Program-made: the position numbers and the translations under genes
IMG/VR virus record: IMGVR_UViG_3300008117_005862
Coordinates: 1 to 24,003 of that record
Origin: a virus
Length of the DNA stretch: 24,003 bases
Reading direction: 5' to 3' (one strand)
Shown here: positions 1-7,055 of the stretch, one piece after another
Layout of the letters: each line of letters opens with the position of its first letter
How positions within the stretch are numbered: the first letter of the stretch is position 1
Notes under the pieces: model-generated
What the model was told of the DNA's origin: nothing
The model's input: the letters and a program-made list of their open reading frames with translations, nothing else
The model's database searches: none

Positions 1-1005
1 ATCTTTTCCTACAACATTAATTGCCTGCCAAATTTGAGATGATTCGGGTCTATAATACCAAACATACATTTGACCCGCTGTCCAACAACAAGGTTGTACT
101 ATTCCCTCTGCACTTATATATAGCGATTTTTCTTCTGACACCTTGCATTTTATGATAGCACTATCTAACTCTTTTTCTAATTTGGTTTTAAGGGACGGAT
201 CATTATTAAATTTTTGACTGCCTTGAATACCTAATGCTTCGGACTTTTTTGACGGTAGAAATTTTATTTTTTCCTCTTTGCCCACAACTTTACTAATTTG
301 ATCTAACACACTATTCCTATATTTTGGATTCGTGGGTGCTTGCAGTAGTGTTGTACTGACGCCTTTTCTATTCACTGCTTGATGCATCTCTTTAGTAACC
401 CCGCTGGCGTTGCTAAAAAATCTTGCACTCTTTTTGTACTGAAATTTTTCAAACCCCAATTGTTTACTTAAAGCTTCTGCTTCTTCAACTTGATGTTCGT
501 TATGAGCAAATACAATGTAATCCCATCTTGCTCGTCCGCCTGCATCAATAAATGCTTGGGCGTTCTCCATTATTTTAGACCATACGGTATTTTGTCGATA
601 TAAATGATTTGTATCTTCTAATCCATCAATACTAAAAACCACATATGCATTCTTTCCTAAAATTTTTGCTAACTTCTGCCACCAATCAGTTTTTTTGGCA
701 CTGCCGTTAGTGTACATAGTTAGATTCATTTTGGGATTATTTGATCTAAAATATTCAAAGACCTCTAATGTATCTACGGCTGCGACTGGGTCCCCAAAAT
801 TTCCGCACATATACATTCTGTCTAACTGTTGTATAAAAGACGGTGTAAATATTTTTTTGCAATCCTCGAGACTGAGCTCATGATCGCTCAAATGTGGATT
901 TTCCTCGCCACCATTAATATTCCTTGCACACATTGGACAACTAGCATTACAACGTTCTGTAATTTCTAAATGTACTGTTTTGATTTCGTTGTATCTATAA
1001 ATCAT
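1..1005 (-). CDS. Radical SAM enzyme, partial (C-terminal end beyond left edge)
   Basis: This frame is open from an ATG at 1005 to base 1, giving 335 residues without a stop, so the gene runs off the window. Residues 19-26 read CNASCPMC, the CxxxCxxC signature that binds the 4Fe-4S cluster of radical S-adenosylmethionine enzymes. It lies straight after a beta strand ending in ITER, as is usual in the family. A CGNFGDP segment near residues 61-67 and a TNG segment near residue 97 fit the expected barrel strands. Further cysteines at about 287 and 306-307 (QPCCW) resemble the auxiliary-cluster (SPASM or twitch) region, though the full set may lie outside the window. The start overlaps the stop of the upstream 74-residue gene by four bases (ATGA), so the two are probably translationally coupled. 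The substrate cannot be told; peptide or sugar modification is possible. The fold call is firm, the reaction unknown. Confidence 0.9.
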   Translation of the reverse strand, partial: MIYRYNEIKTVHLEITERCNASCPMCARNINGGEENPHLSDHELSLEDCKKIFTPSFIQQLDRMYMCGNFGDPVAAVDTLEVFEYFRSNNPKMNLTMYTNGSAKKTDWWQKLAKILGKNAYVVFSIDGLEDTNHLYRQNTVWSKIMENAQAFIDAGGRARWDYIVFAHNEHQVEEAEALSKQLGFEKFQYKKSARFFSNASGVTKEMHQAVNRKGVSTTLLQAPTNPKYRNSVLDQISKVVGKEEKIKFLPSKKSEALGIQGSQKFNNDPSLKTKLEKELDSAIIKCKVSEEKSLYISAEGIVQPCCWTAGQMYVWYYRPESSQIWQAINVVGKD

Positions 1006-1226
1006 TCTAAAATTAATTTAATGTCTTTGCCTGGGCCTATAGAACTCGGAAGTCCGCCGTATTCATTGATATACCAACTAATAACTGCTTTGTACCAATT
1101 TTGACTATTATGATGTGCTTCCTTATTAAAACGGCTGATATTATTATTCGTGGCCTCCATAGTGGCCAAAGCTCTAGCACTTTCTTTTTGTAACTCGCGC
1201 ATTTCCATATTATCCAGATCAATCAT
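1002..1226 (-). CDS. Small hypothetical protein, 74 aa
   Basis: I do not recognise this protein. It has 74 residues, with an acidic and polar N-terminal half (MIDLDNMEMRELQKESARAL) that looks helical, then an aromatic stretch NWYKAVISWYINEYGGLP. There is no signal peptide or membrane segment. It is supported mainly by context: its ATG overlaps the stop of the methyltransferase-like gene by four bases (ATGA), and its own stop overlaps the start of the radical SAM gene in the same way. Such two-sided overlap is hard to explain unless the frame is translated. Its position directly before the radical SAM gene makes a partner, precursor or substrate peptide conceivable, but nothing in the sequence shows this. 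A 61-residue frame nested in the same place is a shadow. Confidence 0.7.
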   Translation of the reverse strand: MIDLDNMEMRELQKESARALATMEATNNNISRFNKEAHHNSQNWYKAVISWYINEYGGLPSSIGPGKDIKLILE

Positions 1227-2170
1227 GGTTTACCTATTAGCATAACACGTTTATATCCTGAAAGTTGCAGTTCCCCTTCAAATAATATTTCTTTCATAGG
1301 AAACTTTTTTTTCATATGATCTATACTATGTACACAATTAACATGTTCAGGAATATCAAATAAATTATTACTTTGTATAGCAACTATAGGCGGAGAATCC
1401 ATGCTCTTATGTCTTATCCTATTAAACCAATCTTCTGTCATATGTTCAGAACTTGAATTTATAACTAAGTTAGGTAAAAATTTTTCAGTAAATGTTGCCC
1501 CTGTTTTAAAATTTTCTATAGGCAACTCATATCCGTTTTTATGTAATACAGTTTCATTAATATCGGAAACTACAGATTTTACTGAATATTCTGCAAGTTT
1601 ATCATAATTAAAAAACGTATCACTGACTTGGCAAGCTGTTTTATCTATATCTAATAAACGAATTTTTTTATATCCGATATCATCAAGTATATCATCAAAA
1701 TAAAAAACTATTTGTCCATACCAACTACCAATAACTAAAATATTATCAAAAAAGATATTAATTTTTCTTAATTCTTTAGTCATCCATATTTTACTTTGTA
1801 CTTGACCTCTACTAAATGCATCACAAATTTCTAAATTTTCTATTGTTCCATTATAACACTTATTAATTGTTTTAAAAAGTTTATAATCAGCAAAAATTTT
1901 GCTCAATGTAGAACTAATCTCTTTAAGTTTTAAATTATCGTTAGAATTAGCAGTATGAGCATAAAAATTTATTAGATGCTGTACATCATCTCTATTAAAG
2001 TTATTGGGTAATGCCTCCATAAAGACATTTTTTAAACTGTGTCCTTTATTTTCTGAATAAAGAACTTTTAGAAATCTAGCGCAGTGATCCGCCACTTGAT
2101 GCTGTTGTTTAAATCTAAAATAATCTTCTAGACCGTGTAGCCAACTAACACTGTTTACATTACTTTCCAT
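1223..2170 (-). CDS. Putative class I SAM-dependent methyltransferase-like protein
   Basis: This 315-residue protein has a helical N-terminal half of about 140 residues followed by a Rossmann-like segment. Residues 143-152 (NILVIGSWYG) look like motif I of class I methyltransferases, in which the Gly-rich turn binds S-adenosylmethionine. Residues 171-176 (RLLDID) give the acidic end of the second strand that holds the ribose hydroxyls. NLVINSSSEHM at 234-244 fits the fourth strand and following loop. The glycine turn is not the classical GxGxG, so the call rests on the order of elements and is moderate. The substrate is unknown; a sugar or a fibre protein would fit the neighbours. The ATG overlaps the last base of the stop of the upstream broken gene (TAATG), and the stop overlaps the next start (ATGA), so it belongs to the same operon. 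Confidence 0.65.
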   Translation of the reverse strand: MESNVNSVSWLHGLEDYFRFKQQHQVADHCARFLKVLYSENKGHSLKNVFMEALPNNFNRDDVQHLINFYAHTANSNDNLKLKEISSTLSKIFADYKLFKTINKCYNGTIENLEICDAFSRGQVQSKIWMTKELRKINIFFDNILVIGSWYGQIVFYFDDILDDIGYKKIRLLDIDKTACQVSDTFFNYDKLAEYSVKSVVSDINETVLHKNGYELPIENFKTGATFTEKFLPNLVINSSSEHMTEDWFNRIRHKSMDSPPIVAIQSNNLFDIPEHVNCVHSIDHMKKKFPMKEILFEGELQLSGYKRVMLIGKP

Positions 2171-2744
2171 TATTCGCCTTTATCAAATTTATTTTTGAGC
2201 CACTCAAAGTCATTAATTTTTTTAAGCTCAGAAAAATTATTTTTATTACTAATACCAAATTCCACACCGGCTCGAGCACCAAGAACTGCGAATTTGCCAT
2301 AGTCTTTATCTTCCCCAACAGTGGTCCAAATACGTAGTCTAATATCAGTTTCGTCATTCTTTTGCCTATCAATAACTTTACTAGATAATTTAACACACTC
2401 CCTAAATGCGCTTTTCCATGTATTAAAAGGATCAGTATTAAATGCAGTGATGTTACTAATTTGTGGCATCGGTTTAAAATGATTACTAATACTTGTAGTC
2501 ATATCTGGTTTAGATGTATCCATATTAATTGTTGCTAGTCTAGGAAACAATTTGACTCCGCCATAGCCATATTCCAAAGCATTGATGGGATTTTTACTTC
2601 TCCAAACATAGACAAAATCCTCTCTATCTGATGTATTCCTTTGATTCCATGTACACGTTTAGCCATAGGAAATCTAGATTTCAATGCTAACCAATTTTTA
2701 TCAGCATTGGGTTCATTATAACTAATAAAAATTATATCGTACAT
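2170..2744 (-). pseudogene. Broken tandem copy of the 308-aa DGD protein (deletion plus frameshift)
   Basis: Two frames together match the neighbouring 308-residue protein. The first (ATG at 2744, stop at 2535) begins MYDIIFISYNEPNADKNW and keeps AKRVHGIKGIHQ, matching VIYLSYDEPNAEENY and AKRVHGIYG. Homology then leaves this frame near 2625-2630 and resumes in the -1 frame with DREDFVYVWRSKNPINALEY, which matches VVISWGAKNIINGLIY. It continues to the stop at 2170 through WKSAFRECVK (compare WRAGFREGVK) and NDFEWLKN (compare RDFKWLNE). Compared with the intact neighbour about 38 codons are missing at the junction, including the DGD motif. The downstream frame has only a TTG at 2577 as a possible start and no convincing ribosome binding site. 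It is most likely a decaying duplicate. An assembly error, or two separately translated fragments, are the alternatives. Confidence 0.75.
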
Positions 2745-3670
2745 TAATTACTCACGACTGCATTATTTTTCATCCTAGGAGGATTAGTATACATAGCTTT
2801 AAACATTTTACTCTGCGCTGAAGTAAAAACATCAGCCATATCTAAACCGATACCAGACTTTAATTTTTCCCCGAGTTTCTCAACCTCTATCATTAAGTTG
2901 TTTTCATCTTGATTTACGTATTGTTTCCAATATTCATTAAGCCACTTGAAATCCCTGACGTTTAAAAGATCCCAATCGGTACAATTAGTTAGATAACAGC
3001 CTTGTCTTGCACCATACATTGCCCATAGACCATTATCGACGTCATTGCCTATGTGCATCCATATCATCAATCTATGAAAATTTTTCCAATGAATTAATTT
3101 TGCTAGTTGCCCTGAATCTGCCAACTTGGACCCCTCAAGCAAACTCATTTTGACACCTTCACGAAATCCTGCACGCCAGGCTTGCTGTGGACTAGCATTA
3201 TTATAGACATCGCTCATACACTCATCTATTTGAGTATAATTAATATCCCAACAAAAATCAACTTGTGTTTTTGGATTGTTGGGGTCAGCATTTTCATGAG
3301 TTTTCATATCTAATATAAGTTGAGTTGGCCAGCATTTAATCCCACCATTGCCATATATCAAACCATTGATAATGTTCTTTGCTCCCCAACTAATTACTAC
3401 TTTGTTCATATCAACTGTATCATCTTTAAAAGAAACACGTTGTTCTATCAAATTAGGTTTAACAATGTTATCGCCATCAACAATGACTACTCGTTCAGTG
3501 TCGGCAATTTTTGCACAGGCTTTGTGAGCAGCATCACTCCCGTATATACCATGAACACGTTTAGCCCACGGCACTTTAGTCACCAAGTCTGCATAGTTTT
3601 CTTCTGCATTAGGTTCATCATAGCTGAGATAAATCACATCACAATCTATAATTTTAATAGTTTTACTCAT
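2744..3670 (-). CDS. Putative GT-A-like sugar-transferase family protein, 308 aa
   Basis: The protein begins with a beta strand and loop (DVIYLSYDEPNAEENY, residues 11-26), then AKRVHGIYG at about 36-44, and VVIVDGDNIVKP at 61-72. The last element is a strand ending in DGD, the layout of the metal- and nucleotide-sugar-binding DxD motif of GT-A glycosyltransferases. A GNGGIKCWP segment near residue 110 and a C-terminal block (WRAGFREGVK, then YGARQGCYL and RDFKWLNEYW) are shared with the degraded copy just downstream, so these are the conserved parts of the family. No signal peptide or membrane helix is visible, so it should act in the infected cell's cytoplasm. The start overlaps the previous gene's stop by four bases (ATGA). 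The glycosyltransferase assignment is an inference from the DGD context and from the neighbours; donor and acceptor are unknown. Confidence 0.6.
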   Translation of the reverse strand: MSKTIKIIDCDVIYLSYDEPNAEENYADLVTKVPWAKRVHGIYGSDAAHKACAKIADTERVVIVDGDNIVKPNLIEQRVSFKDDTVDMNKVVISWGAKNIINGLIYGNGGIKCWPTQLILDMKTHENADPNNPKTQVDFCWDINYTQIDECMSDVYNNASPQQAWRAGFREGVKMSLLEGSKLADSGQLAKLIHWKNFHRLMIWMHIGNDVDNGLWAMYGARQGCYLTNCTDWDLLNVRDFKWLNEYWKQYVNQDENNLMIEVEKLGEKLKSGIGLDMADVFTSAQSKMFKAMYTNPPRMKNNAVVSN

Positions 3671-4239
3671 TTTAAAATCACACCATAAGAATTGAAGACC
3701 GGTATTGTATAGATACTAAACTTTTCTGGTAATTGTTCAATGTCAAAAAAAGAATTTGCTAATAATTTTTCACCAGACATGAGAAATTCATTATATAAAA
3801 AATGTTGATTATTCTTCTTAGTAAAATAAAATTTATAAGTATCTGTTAAATTTCTAGAAAAAATTTCTTTTTTGGCTTGATCTGTTAATAAAAATCTTAA
3901 TTGTTTTTTATTTTTATCAATTAAAATTTTACAGTCTACATTTTCTTCAAATGTAGAGGGAATCATATAAAGAACATTGGCATTGATACTCTTTTTATCT
4001 GCATTAATAACTTCTTTATCAAACTTAAAATAATCATAAGTTAGCCCAGTAAAATCTTTTTTTCCTAACATAAAAGATTCGACCCTTTTAGCCGGAACTT
4101 CATAGTATCTATCTGAAAATGTTTTACTATTTGAAATGGCAACAACTTGACCATTCTCATCGTAATGCACATACATAGAATTTACTACATAAGGCTGTTG
4201 AGCTTTTTTCACTGCTTCTTCACTGAGGCGATCAGTCAT
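3667..4239 (-). CDS. Hypothetical protein, 190 aa, in the modification operon
   Basis: I do not recognise this protein. I chose the ATG at 4239 (MTDRLSEEAVKKAQQ) because it overlaps the last base of the preceding stop (TAATG), the pattern used throughout this operon. A TTG five codons upstream would lengthen it only trivially. After a short helical N-terminus the sequence is rich in predicted strands and aromatic residues: YVHYDENGQVVAISNS near 20-35, then YYEVPAKRVESFMLGKKDF. The rest is lysine-rich and hydrophilic. No catalytic motif, membrane helix or signal peptide is visible. It sits between two glycosyltransferase-like genes, so a role in the same modification or as a small virion component are both open. 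Translational coupling on both sides supports it as a real gene. Confidence 0.7.
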   Translation of the reverse strand: MTDRLSEEAVKKAQQPYVVNSMYVHYDENGQVVAISNSKTFSDRYYEVPAKRVESFMLGKKDFTGLTYDYFKFDKEVINADKKSINANVLYMIPSTFEENVDCKILIDKNKKQLRFLLTDQAKKEIFSRNLTDTYKFYFTKKNNQHFLYNEFLMSGEKLLANSFFDIEQLPEKFSIYTIPVFNSYGVILK

Positions 4240-4919
4240 TATACGACTCCACAATTCACTGCTGGTTTCATGTGTGTAAAGCTGGGAATAGAACCACTAA
4301 TCAAAAATTGTTCTTCTGCGCCCATAAATTTGACAGCTAATGCGGCATTTATATCCATGCTACAAAATTTTTGTTTTGATTTTATCAAAAATTTGTCATA
4401 AAATTCATTATAATTGTTTGTGATAATTTCTAACCATTTATAAAACTCATATGATTGTCGATTCTTTTTAAAATAGTGAACGCCCATATAAACATTGGGC
4501 AAATTGTTATCAGTAAATGCTTTTCTATAAAAGTCACTTGTTACTATTTTATCTCTATATGTACGAACTTCACTAGTAAGAACAACATCTTTGTTAGCTA
4601 AGAAATCCCACCAATGATCATTTGATGACATCAGTAACATATCAGTATCATAAACTAGATTCTCTTTAAAAGGCGAAACATGGATGATCTTCCAACGATT
4701 TTCAATTTTCCATTCGTTGTTTTCTGCAGAATCATTCCAAGGAATCTCAACGATGTTGTCAAATACGTGCTTGTACCTATCTGGAACTGCATCGTTAGTT
4801 ATTAAACATGTCTGATTATGCCTTTTATTATGTTTTTTTATCGTTAAGGCAAGCATATATGCTTGAAATACATAATCAGTTTTAGAATTTTGTGCTAAAA
4901 AAACATGGCCTTTAGACAT
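4239..4919 (-). CDS. Putative GT8-like glycosyltransferase, 226 aa
   Basis: The N-terminus (HVFLAQNSKTDYVFQAYMLA) and the following TCLITND strand resemble the nucleotide-binding start of GT-A glycosyltransferases of the GT8 type. Residues 88-95 (LVYDTDML) place a DTD motif at 91-93 after a hydrophobic strand, the expected site for the divalent metal and the sugar nucleotide. NVYMGVHYFKK at about 142-152 fits the later strand that shapes the acceptor pocket. It would transfer a sugar, but donor and acceptor cannot be read from the sequence. The ATG lies inside the end of the upstream gene (8-base overlap). The protein stops soon after SFTHMKP, where relatives as I remember them tend to carry a further C-terminal segment, so a slightly shortened C-terminus is possible. 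Confidence 0.75.
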   Translation of the reverse strand: MSKGHVFLAQNSKTDYVFQAYMLALTIKKHNKRHNQTCLITNDAVPDRYKHVFDNIVEIPWNDSAENNEWKIENRWKIIHVSPFKENLVYDTDMLLMSSNDHWWDFLANKDVVLTSEVRTYRDKIVTSDFYRKAFTDNNLPNVYMGVHYFKKNRQSYEFYKWLEIITNNYNEFYDKFLIKSKQKFCSMDINAALAVKFMGAEEQFLISGSIPSFTHMKPAVNCGVV

Positions 4920-5733
4920 TGATTACTCTCATTAAACTAAATTTATTCATAACATGAATGTCTTTTTTATTAATGGCCACTGGGATATATCGTCTATCTT
5001 TAGATTGTATTAAAAATGTCATTCTTGTGTTTGAATATTCTAATAAAATATCCTTATCAGTAATAAACCATAATTTGTTAGGCATCGATGTTGCAAAATC
5101 CCCCTCAGTCAACCCATTCATCATATGAATAGCCATACTAAATGCAAAATCATTTCTAAATTTTTTAGTTGGGAGGTAAAACACTTTAGAATAATAGTCC
5201 CAATTTTCTTTAATCTTTCCTAAAAGATGAAAAAACACTTTTATCCTTTCAGTTTTTCTAAAAAAGAAAACTGTAGCCCAATAAAATGGAATGCCTAAAT
5301 CACTGATAAATGTAAACTCAGATGTTTCTCTACTACTAGATAAATCAAAGGAATCTTTGTAAATTAAAAAATCATTTTTTTGAGTCCAACAATACCTTAA
5401 AAAATTCGAGTTGATGATAAAATCAGAATCTATGACCAAGGTCTCATCATAAGGTGTCAAGTCATAAGCAGTATTTCTAGTATAGTTTTTCCAGTTAAGT
5501 AATTTGAAATCAGAATCGCCATCATAAAATCTTTTATTTTGATTACTGTTATCTGTAACAACAATGATCTTTTCAAATACAGATATTACATCTTCAGATG
5601 TTATATCTTTGTCTGTAATTAGAGTAACTGGGAGATTTAAATGTTCAGTAGCACGCCTGGCAGCAAAAACTGCCATCTTTACATAATCAATTTCTTGATT
5701 GTTGTAGGCAAAAATTAGTATACCACGATTCAT
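4912..5733 (-). CDS. Putative GT-A-like glycosyltransferase, 273 aa
   Basis: The protein starts with GILIFAYNNQEIDYVKMAVF, a strand and helix like that of the next gene product, and PVTLITDKD at about 35-43 gives the second strand. ETLVIDSDFII at about 97-107 holds a DSD motif at 102-104 at the end of a hydrophobic strand, the likely metal and nucleotide-sugar site. PFYWATVFFFRKTE near 150-163 fits the later central strand. It appears to be a diverged relative of the 226-residue neighbour, so the two may add successive sugars, but that is an inference. No membrane segment is seen. Its ATG overlaps the stop of the 115-residue gene by four bases (ATGA), and its stop lies 8 bases inside the next gene. 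Confidence 0.65.
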   Translation of the reverse strand: MNRGILIFAYNNQEIDYVKMAVFAARRATEHLNLPVTLITDKDITSEDVISVFEKIIVVTDNSNQNKRFYDGDSDFKLLNWKNYTRNTAYDLTPYDETLVIDSDFIINSNFLRYCWTQKNDFLIYKDSFDLSSSRETSEFTFISDLGIPFYWATVFFFRKTERIKVFFHLLGKIKENWDYYSKVFYLPTKKFRNDFAFSMAIHMMNGLTEGDFATSMPNKLWFITDKDILLEYSNTRMTFLIQSKDRRYIPVAINKKDIHVMNKFSLMRVINV

Positions 5734-6077
5734 ATATCTAATAAACTTTCTACCGATCTGCTAGATTTTAATTTTTGAAACTTAGTATTATATGCGTTTG
5801 CTGCAAAGAAATACTTGTCGAGCAATTCTTGTAGAAATTTCTTTGGATTTTGTATATCTACCGGTGTGTTGTTGTTATCAATAAGGACAAACGAATCTTG
5901 CCCTAAGTCAATCAAAGTTTTAACAAAATTGATAAGCTCTTTATCAACTTTAAACACTGTGCCATTGAAAAAATATATGGAATTTTGATGGTACTCTTCT
6001 AAGAGTACTCTTTTTTGCTCTGCTAATGCAGACATAAAATTAGATATTTCGAATGCTTTTTTTACTGTGTCGTCCAT
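5730..6077 (-). CDS. Conserved-looking small phage protein, 115 aa, unknown function
   Basis: This is a small, mainly helical protein. An N-terminal helical part (MDDTVKKAFEISNFMSALAE) is followed by a short strand region, YFFNGTVFKVDKELINF, and then VLIDNNNTPVDI and a C-terminal helix ending SVESLLDI. It reminds me of small proteins found beside fibre genes in T4-like marine phages, but I cannot name a function. It lies at the junction between the structural block and the modification operon. Its ATG lies 16 bases inside the end of the 321-residue structural gene, and its stop overlaps the next ATG by four bases, so it is coupled to both blocks. It could be a fibre-assembly helper or a minor virion protein. 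Neither role is shown by the sequence. Confidence 0.7.
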   Translation of the reverse strand: MDDTVKKAFEISNFMSALAEQKRVLLEEYHQNSIYFFNGTVFKVDKELINFVKTLIDLGQDSFVLIDNNNTPVDIQNPKKFLQELLDKYFFAANAYNTKFQKLKSSRSVESLLDI

Positions 6078-7027
6078 AAAAAATCAGTGCCTGTGGGTAC
6101 AAAAGCCTTAATTGAACTAGTCAGTGTTCCTTTGACTGGCTCATCAACGCCGCCAGGTGCAGCACCTTTTGGTAATGGCAAGATTGGTGGATCCCCGCTG
6201 TCATCATCTCTAAATTGTATCGTAACTGTAAGAATTCGACCATTTGCAACACTAACATCATCTTTACTTACAGAAATATTATAATCGTTTTCGGCATACA
6301 CACCTGCAACTGCTGGTTTTATGAAAATTGTTTGAGGAGTTGTCGTTATAGTGTACCAACCTAAATCTGTTTTTGGATATCCTCCGGCTGCGCCAGTTCC
6401 AGAATACGTTGTTCCAGTAGAACCAAAAGATATTGTTGCCATATCATTGAGAAGATCTTTCCATTTTTCAGTTTTAGTATAAGAAGGATCAGAAACTGAA
6501 AGACTGTGAACTAATGATGCACTAAATCTTATTTGACCGCCTGCATTGAAAAAATGTCGAGCAGCGTCGCCTGTCGGAAATGTAACAGTAAGAACTTGCG
6601 TCAACGTACCACTCCAATTGGTTGCTCTAATGCTAGGGGAAACTAAATTCTGTTCAGTTCCTTGATTAAATGCAATAGTCAATCTATCGACCTGACATGT
6701 TGTTGCAAATGTTTTATATTGGTTAACAAATTCATTAGTGATCAATGTACTATCAGATGGAATATCTAAATTTGGACCTTCATCTACTCCTGTCTGGTGC
6801 TGACGAACTTTAAGTAAATCATTTCGTAAACTGTTCCATTGGGCGACTGTAATTAAGTCTGGAGCTGGTTGTCCGGATACAATTGCTGATGATACTACTT
6901 GGCCGTATCCAGCATCTGATAATCCAGTACCTAATAGAAATTCAGCAGTGCTCTGAATATTGTTATAGTCTTCTGCATATATGGTGTTGCCATCAATTTT
7001 TGGAAAAATACCTGGTGATCCTGACAT
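6062..7027 (-). CDS. Virion structural protein, 321 aa
   Basis: This 321-residue protein is rich in Ser, Thr, Gly and short beta strands, as expected of a tail or fibre component. The N-terminus (GIFPKIDGNTIYAEDYNNIQ) is of a type found in phage structural proteins that attach to the tail. The middle holds VAQWNSLRNDLLKVRQHQTG near 82-101, a helical segment that may form a trimer core. The C-terminal half contains a probable beta sandwich (ITTTPQTIFIKPAVAGVYAE, then RILTVTIQFRDDDSGDPPIL). No enzymatic motif is visible. It is preceded by a 28-base gap with a weak late-promoter-like CTAAATA and an AAGAGAA ribosome binding site before the ATG. Virion function is inferred from composition and from its place after three fibre paralogs. 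Confidence 0.7.
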   Translation of the reverse strand: MSGSPGIFPKIDGNTIYAEDYNNIQSTAEFLLGTGLSDAGYGQVVSSAIVSGQPAPDLITVAQWNSLRNDLLKVRQHQTGVDEGPNLDIPSDSTLITNEFVNQYKTFATTCQVDRLTIAFNQGTEQNLVSPSIRATNWSGTLTQVLTVTFPTGDAARHFFNAGGQIRFSASLVHSLSVSDPSYTKTEKWKDLLNDMATISFGSTGTTYSGTGAAGGYPKTDLGWYTITTTPQTIFIKPAVAGVYAENDYNISVSKDDVSVANGRILTVTIQFRDDDSGDPPILPLPKGAAPGGVDEPVKGTLTSSIKAFVPTGTDFLWTTQ

Positions 7028-7048
7028 AACGTTCTCTTTATTTTGTGT

Positions 7049-7055
7049 TATTTAG
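7049..7055 (-). promoter_or_regulatory. Weak late-promoter-like motif before the 321-aa gene
   Basis: On the minus strand the bases read CTAAATA, one change from the ATAAATA core of T4-type late promoters. It lies 22 bases before the ATG at 7027, the same spacing as the better matches at 12590 and 8551. It partly follows the stop codon of the 491-residue gene. The position is the main support; the match alone would be expected by chance in DNA this AT-rich. Confidence 0.35.

Noticed and set aside
2186-2193. AATAAATT on the minus strand, 16 bases before the methyltransferase start, as a possible late promoter.
   Set aside because: It differs in the last base, lies inside coding sequence with shorter spacing than the other motifs, and such matches are expected by chance in AT-rich DNA.
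2535-2744. The 69-residue frame as an independent small gene.
   Set aside because: Its first two thirds match the start of the neighbouring 308-residue protein, and its last 30 residues are out-of-frame reading of the conserved WRSKNPIN region, so it is the front part of a broken gene.
3667-4254. A longer version of the 190-residue gene starting at a TTG at 4254.
   Set aside because: The ATG at 4239 overlaps the preceding stop as TAATG, the arrangement used at several other junctions here, and is the better start.
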